From assembly GCF_963678635.1 (NCBI RefSeq), contig NC_087062.1:97887705-97951704 (forward strand): a stretch of DNA of 64,000 nucleotides. The letters are read 5' to 3'. How positions within the stretch are numbered: position 1 is the first letter of the stretch; each line of letters begins with the position of its first letter. The notes under the pieces were generated by a model that searched no databases, was not told the origin of the DNA, and saw only the letters and a program-made list of their open reading frames with translations. This document shows positions 60,501 through 64,000 of the stretch, piece after piece. Source of the stretch: Symsagittifera roscoffensis. Lineage: Eukaryota > Xenacoelomorpha > Acoela > Convolutidae. Both the position numbers and the translations under genes were made by a program.

Positions 60501-61361
60501 AACTCGAATAGGGACAAGTCAGAAGGAGATGACGGACAGGGTGGAAGCCGTCAGACTGAAGAACCCATGCAACAAGATCAAGCTGGTGGGGAAGACGACA
60601 GGGCATCGATAGGAGGAACATCCAGCCTGGATTTCAACATCTTCAGTGATCTTGAAAACAATGCGGATACGTTGGAAACGACGGAGCTGGATGAAGGCAC
60701 CTCGACACTGGAGCCTCCGTCAGCCTTTATGGAAATGAAACGGAATTTGCCGGAGAGCAGCTCTCCCGGCAGTACAAGAAATAACGATCAGAGAATCCTC
60801 ATGGAATCACCTCGGAGGAGAAGAATAGAGGCCTCAGCCAGAGTACCTTTCTTGGGAACGCTACCCGAAGAAGAATGGGAAGTACATCACCGAGACCACG
60901 AGAGTAGGACGGGATGTAAGCTGGACAGAGTGGCGTTCATGGAAGAAGTCTGGACTGTGATTCAGGGCTATGGGACCCAGTCCATTCTCAAAACCGGTCT
61001 CAATCAACCCTTGATGAGAGAAGTACTTAACAAGCTTGATGAGTGTGAAGGGAGACTAAGTGACTTATTGATCGACTCAGCCACTGATGAGAGTGAAGCG
61101 AATTCTCCCATCAAGATGACACCGCAGGACGATGAAGGAGAGGTGGTGTACCTGTCAAGGACCAGGAGAGGAACGATGCGATCGAAAATGGTGATTGATA
61201 AAATCAATGCGATGAAAATGAAGTTAGGCAGCAGAGTGATGCCGAGGAGGATTGGAAAGACGAAAGTGGATTCGGAAATATCGATGAAAGCTGGTAACTC
61301 GAGGAAGTCATGGATTTGGGGCAAGGTGATTATCAATTGTCTGGCACAGATAGAACATTAA
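57543..61361 (+). CDS. ORF2, ~1255-1272 aa, with possible SGNH-hydrolase-like site (element 2)
   Basis: I do not recognise the protein as a whole. Two starts are possible: ATG 57543 (1272 aa) or ATG 57594 in the UAAUG junction (1255 aa). Numbered from 57594, an SGNH pattern can be drawn: VVANSEF with Ser165, FAGIND with Asn216 and DDDH with Asp367-369 and His370, spaced somewhat wider than usual (~205 aa). SGNH-type esterases occur in some LINE ORF1 proteins. The middle (~400-900) is helical-looking and unassigned. Residues ~970-1100 are acidic and Ser-rich, and the C-terminus is basic. It has no signal peptide. It lies where env is usually found and is probably expressed from a spliced RNA. 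Confidence 0.7.
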   Translation: MWSRSIPSPWHIYKDELMKLDLQRVSFIEDARRMLNGATLSVSRLYSITGVDWLIAASINFSSTTALRFADLEGLPSNNTIGPVNARPLQDVRLNHDERNREERPGRFLTARAPIGQHVKIFRQLTTPPGHVKERVYPKLVNQDGDAQRYGGLTAIKKDETIFAAYDKAEMRKAKIMVVANSEFVYTSKSLFWPDVIMLAAVDLDLLQLVSLAIGVQRQTEMNPITIVFAGINDHLHSRGFLSRLRDPATAENAVWPAIKDILESMGEVVDATKEGSFNKVTLRVVFALSPGYAHLPDGLKFVYAMVALLSEGKYDAIISAPNRMIEMENLRPLKAELPAVWSDISNAMRGFKDHALHMLVLDEVLGLELSNFSRQLKLKPGIDDDHRVITAMSNDLWFRAMEVASEDTRRKNSLETRAHLEAMVLRTKPEANQWLHLNPRVAALGADAFQQGPVMITKIHAYLLKEVNLAENAGEKTAEFVNRMCQITLETFWTQEVKGQEGFERTDSMLEGLGAGWTASFLAKVYPKVSHYLIKEFLQAVVKVSIVELIALFVTFGAESFVKGPAILLTDGIQNLRLDGLLTLIAITHGNLGGLMKLARCPEQMKERVRNLDMKKSTDSWNKIRDLRHTLIQYLLQQNRFGTGEDETIEREEDVRRHVGGMPLLTDLSLAMRIDPLALIRGVTEFVTVIYGPAVTFAFPDVKVEAYRRSVLHLNLISAVDGSTLNWCEQHALREPMSEDLLFAKISEPEMTVINFDDHFCDRMGEVERGHIEVFPKLWNLRPYDKTNGEMTRVPRLTAAYHKVREETKDWGDYKKLPEAIPEFPLIRRMLLGAVSVVQTPRLRAFETNERRVGNFSATMDPYFVGRNAAVLQYTRFAYTDQATRRRISNAATPKPGRFDEEWRGLGLAPMRMRGRTELPEASVILTSVRKEMKVAGVLQTRIFLAPFGCEEIKVVHGEEEDKSAGTLLIPRFQEEADKDEQGPSNSNRDKSEGDDGQGGSRQTEEPMQQDQAGGEDDRASIGGTSSLDFNIFSDLENNADTLETTELDEGTSTLEPPSAFMEMKRNLPESSSPGSTRNNDQRILMESPRRRRIEASARVPFLGTLPEEEWEVHHRDHESRTGCKLDRVAFMEEVWTVIQGYGTQSILKTGLNQPLMREVLNKLDECEGRLSDLLIDSATDESEANSPIKMTPQDDEGEVVYLSRTRRGTMRSKMVIDKINAMKMKLGSRVMPRRIGKTKVDSEISMKAGNSRKSWIWGKVIINCLAQIEH
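57592..57596 (+). promoter_or_regulatory. UAAUG stop-restart site before ORF2 (element 2)
   Basis: TAATG overlaps the stop of the 33-aa ORF and an in-frame ATG of ORF2. This is a known layout for termination-reinitiation; activity here is inferred. Confidence 0.5.
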
Positions 61362-64000
61362 CTGATATAGCGATGGTGCCACCCATTCTCATGGCGGGAA
61401 TAAAGTCAACCGGTTATAAATCCAAAAGGAGTGACCGCACTCTGACTGGAGCAACTTTAGAAATGGAAATACTCAGTCAATGTGGAGAGAGTAAAATGAG
61501 GGACTTCAAACCATCTCCCATGAATCATGGAAAAGGAAGTGTTGCAGGACAACTGACACCAGTGGAATACAACCGACTAACAGTGTCGGAGACAGTGTCG
61601 ATAGATGAACCCACCGGTGGATACATGGAGATGTTGGAATACCGGAATTCGGCTAGAGGGTATGTAATGGCCCTGGAAGACGAAAAAGCCATGGAGGGTT
61701 ATCTGGAAATGATGTTGCAAGGCACCACCCTCAAGCAGAAGGCGTATGGAACTTTGGCGTCGTCTGACGTAGAAGCGGAGACGATCGAGCAGTTAGTGAG
61801 CCTTCCATGGAAAGCAGTAGTATTGAGGTATTTCGAAGAAGAAATGAGGACTACGCCAAGAATACATGCTCTCGTGGCAGTACCTTACGTGAGGACAGAA
61901 TTACAACTCAGGCTCGCCTGGTGCATGATGGGACTGACTCGCGAAGAATATGATTCAGAAGAAAGGAAGAGATCAAAGGAGGAAAAAGTTTTCCTTATGA
62001 CGAATCTGAGGGATCTGATAGTCCAGGAGGGAGCAGCAGTAGCGTGTGCAAAGCGGAGAGACGCTCTCTGTTTCATTCGATTCCTGATAGAGCAGATTTC
62101 AGTACCTGCATTAAACGCTTGTGTTAAAATGTTGAGGGAAGGCGATGAGCGAACGAAAGCCATGTTCTTACTAGCAATGCTGGATATGCAGCAAAGTAAA
62201 CCGATGAGGGTGAACATGAAAGAACCTGAAGAATTGGAACCCATGAAAAAGATAGACGAGATCAGGAGATTCTCAAACAAGGAGTTGAGGCTCACTAAAG
62301 AATCTATGGGAGCATTGCCGAAATCCAGTGAATACTGTGGACCGATCAAGAAGAAGTCATATAGCTATGTGTCCGGGATTATAGGGATAGCATACAATCC
62401 TTTCCTGAGTGAAGACATACGCGATTGCTTCTTTGATTATGAGCAGGCGGTGTTACTAAGATTCTGGACGTCCAGAATTGTGACGACTAAGAGCGTTAAC
62501 AATCCACAGGCCAAATTGGGATTGGTCTTGGAAGAAGAGGTGACTGCACCTTCAGTACCAAAATCCGACAAGAGAGTGGAATTTGGGTTGGGATTCTCAG
62601 ATGAATTACTGAGAACGAGCTTGATGGCAGTGTGGGAATTGATGAAGCCATCATGGTGTCCTAGTCCCAACGCTGACTCAATATTACGGGCGACACAAGA
62701 CATACAGAGGGAACTGAATGCGGACTGTAACCTGCGTGACCTCAACATCATATATAATGTGATGATAACAGCCTCTAAGAGCAACGGAGAAGATAAAGTG
62801 GAGTTGCCTGGCTGGGGACCAGAAGACTGGGTCAAACCTGGTAGCTGTCTGGCGGAAGTCTGTGGACTAGAGGGTCACGTTTGTGGAAGTCTAGACTGTG
62901 TGAAAACCCTGGAGAAACAACACAAGCAGTTGACAGTATTGTTTGGAAATGTAGTGATGAAAGCAAGAACGGAAACGGAACTGATAGCAGATTGCCATGG
63001 AGGAACCGATGTGAATCTAGTGACAGCACTAGGATTCTACAGCATGTTTGGTTCTTTAGAGTCACTATTGAATCTAGAACAGAAACATGAGATGGTCACG
63101 GCCATCAGCGTAGAAGTATTCCCAGGAGTTCTGCAGACTGAGCAGAAGTATATAGGAAAATGGAGGGAAGCAATCGAAACAGAGATGAACATCAGACACA
63201 GCGAAACTTATTGTAGACCATCAGGAGCACGATATTTGGTGGGTTCAACGTTGGCTCCAATGTGCAAGAGCAGATACCCTGTACATTTCGTGGCTGTGGA
63301 CGTGAAGAGTACAAGAACGATCGTGGATCAAGCTTTCTCAGTGCCAAAGTGCGTGAGATTGGCGAGAATGTCTGAAAAGTCTTACGAGTTACTATGTAAG
63401 ATGTTCTCAGCAGTTCCAGAGAGAACCAAAGAGGAGTTGGAGTCAATACTAGGAAAGAAGTTCATGGGATATGTGAGCGGGAACTTCAGTGACTTTGAAA
63501 AACAGAAACAGAGAGGATCAACTGTCACAGATTACAATGCAGTAGATGAGAATGATGAAATCCACCGAGTGATGATGGAAGTGGAACCATTGCTGGAAGC
63601 TTCAGGAAAACGCAATTGGAGGAGCATCATGTTGACACATGACGAGTTTCCTTGCCACTGCTTGCTGCAGACCTGGTGGTATCCCAAGCGTAGTAATTTG
63701 GTGTTGATCTGGGACTCTGGAGAGCTGCTCTCCATGGGTTTACCAGATTCATCACAGCCCATAACAATAGTGATAGTGGGAGTTATGATGGCGATACGAT
63801 GGCTGGAAGCTCATGTGAGCGAAAATAATAGACAGGAGGCACCGACGAGAGAACAATTGCAGAAATTAGATTGTCTAAAAGATTTAGATCTTTTTGAGAC
63901 AATGTGCAAAGTTCTAAACATTCCGATGGAAGTGAAGAAGATATGGGCAAGAAAACGATTGATGCCATGGTTCAGAGCTAACATGACTGCATGGTTGTAC
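61310..64000 (+). CDS. ORF3, at least 897 aa, unknown function, truncated by window end (element 2)
   Basis: The frame opens at ATG 61310 (after a TAA at 61295-61297), overlaps the end of ORF2 by 52 nt in a different frame, and stays open to the last base. Methionine is frequent (for example MAGIKS, MMLQGT, CMMGLTR, MMEVEP). The product is mixed-charge and apparently folded, with a Cys-rich patch around CGLEGHVCGSLDC and no clear signal peptide or membrane span. I cannot assign a family. A short LVLIWDSGELLSM stretch near the window end resembles the first block of SGNH hydrolases, but the rest is outside. Its position after ORF2 suggests translation from the same RNA. Confidence 0.8.
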   Translation, partial: MDLGQGDYQLSGTDRTLTDIAMVPPILMAGIKSTGYKSKRSDRTLTGATLEMEILSQCGESKMRDFKPSPMNHGKGSVAGQLTPVEYNRLTVSETVSIDEPTGGYMEMLEYRNSARGYVMALEDEKAMEGYLEMMLQGTTLKQKAYGTLASSDVEAETIEQLVSLPWKAVVLRYFEEEMRTTPRIHALVAVPYVRTELQLRLAWCMMGLTREEYDSEERKRSKEEKVFLMTNLRDLIVQEGAAVACAKRRDALCFIRFLIEQISVPALNACVKMLREGDERTKAMFLLAMLDMQQSKPMRVNMKEPEELEPMKKIDEIRRFSNKELRLTKESMGALPKSSEYCGPIKKKSYSYVSGIIGIAYNPFLSEDIRDCFFDYEQAVLLRFWTSRIVTTKSVNNPQAKLGLVLEEEVTAPSVPKSDKRVEFGLGFSDELLRTSLMAVWELMKPSWCPSPNADSILRATQDIQRELNADCNLRDLNIIYNVMITASKSNGEDKVELPGWGPEDWVKPGSCLAEVCGLEGHVCGSLDCVKTLEKQHKQLTVLFGNVVMKARTETELIADCHGGTDVNLVTALGFYSMFGSLESLLNLEQKHEMVTAISVEVFPGVLQTEQKYIGKWREAIETEMNIRHSETYCRPSGARYLVGSTLAPMCKSRYPVHFVAVDVKSTRTIVDQAFSVPKCVRLARMSEKSYELLCKMFSAVPERTKEELESILGKKFMGYVSGNFSDFEKQKQRGSTVTDYNAVDENDEIHRVMMEVEPLLEASGKRNWRSIMLTHDEFPCHCLLQTWWYPKRSNLVLIWDSGELLSMGLPDSSQPITIVIVGVMMAIRWLEAHVSENNRQEAPTREQLQKLDCLKDLDLFETMCKVLNIPMEVKKIWARKRLMPWFRANMTAWLY

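Larger units (their letters stand above)
43923..64000 (+). mobile_element. Element 2: giant Ty3/gypsy-type retroelement, 3' part outside the window
   Basis: The plus-strand array holds a long structured leader, a 75-aa ORF, Gag-Pol, a 33-aa ORF, ORF2 and ORF3, with no inactivating stops. The coding strand is purine-rich (48481-48540: A28, G14, C10, T8), unlike the AT-rich host DNA and opposite to the G-poor element 1. The left boundary is uncertain. I place it near the perfect hairpin at 43923-43954 because sequence character changes there, but no LTR pair can be compared since the 3' end is missing. More than 16 kb of coding or leader DNA lies inside the window. Confidence 0.85.

Overview
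The window comes from an invertebrate animal genome. Two host genes are recognisable on the minus strand, a split MED17 and an apparently intronless REXO1. Host DNA is AT-rich and carries GT..AG introns, tRNA-derived SINEs and MITEs. I cannot name the species. Most of the sequence belongs to two very large, different Ty3/gypsy-type LTR retroelements, and these hold the interesting biology.

Layout. 1-5.9 kb: no convincing gene; two hAT-like MITE copies, two copies of a second inverted-repeat element (one interrupted by a hAT-like MITE) and a tandem duplication. 6.07-7.93 kb (minus): exons of an unidentified glycoprotein gene, broken by a 200-N gap. 8.298-27.202 kb (minus): element 1, an 18.9 kb retroelement with 410-bp LTRs that differ at one base. 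Along its sense strand it carries the 5' LTR, a primer binding site, a structured leader with a 77-codon ORF, a 140-aa ORF, an in-frame UAA, a 2740-aa Gag-Pol, two small membrane ORFs joined by AUGA, a 378-codon ORF with no methionine, an 872-aa Env-like glycoprotein, a 597-aa unknown protein joined to env by AUGA, and the 3' LTR. 27.4-35.95 kb (minus): MED17 in five exons, with a 5 kb intron full of SINEs and a 52-bp-arm palindrome. 39.6-42.1 kb (minus): REXO1. About 43.9 kb to the window end (plus): element 2, with a long hairpin-rich leader, a 75-aa ORF joined by AUGA to a 3121-aa Gag-Pol that ends in a macro-like domain, a 33-aa ORF joined by UAAUG to a ~1255-aa ORF2 with a possible SGNH-hydrolase site, and an ORF3 of at least 897 aa that runs off the window.

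How the parts fit. Both elements have all Gag, protease, reverse transcriptase, RNase H and integrase signatures in intact frames, so both look recent. Both also carry several extra proteins and share a compact translation layout: stop codons overlap the next start (AUGA three times, UAAUG once), and a stop codon with a leaky-type context precedes gag-pol in element 1. This suggests coupled termination-reinitiation plus splicing as the expression strategy. That is inference from sequence and needs RNA and protein data. Start codons here are the first in-frame ATG; GTG or TTG extensions were discarded because this is a eukaryotic nuclear sequence.
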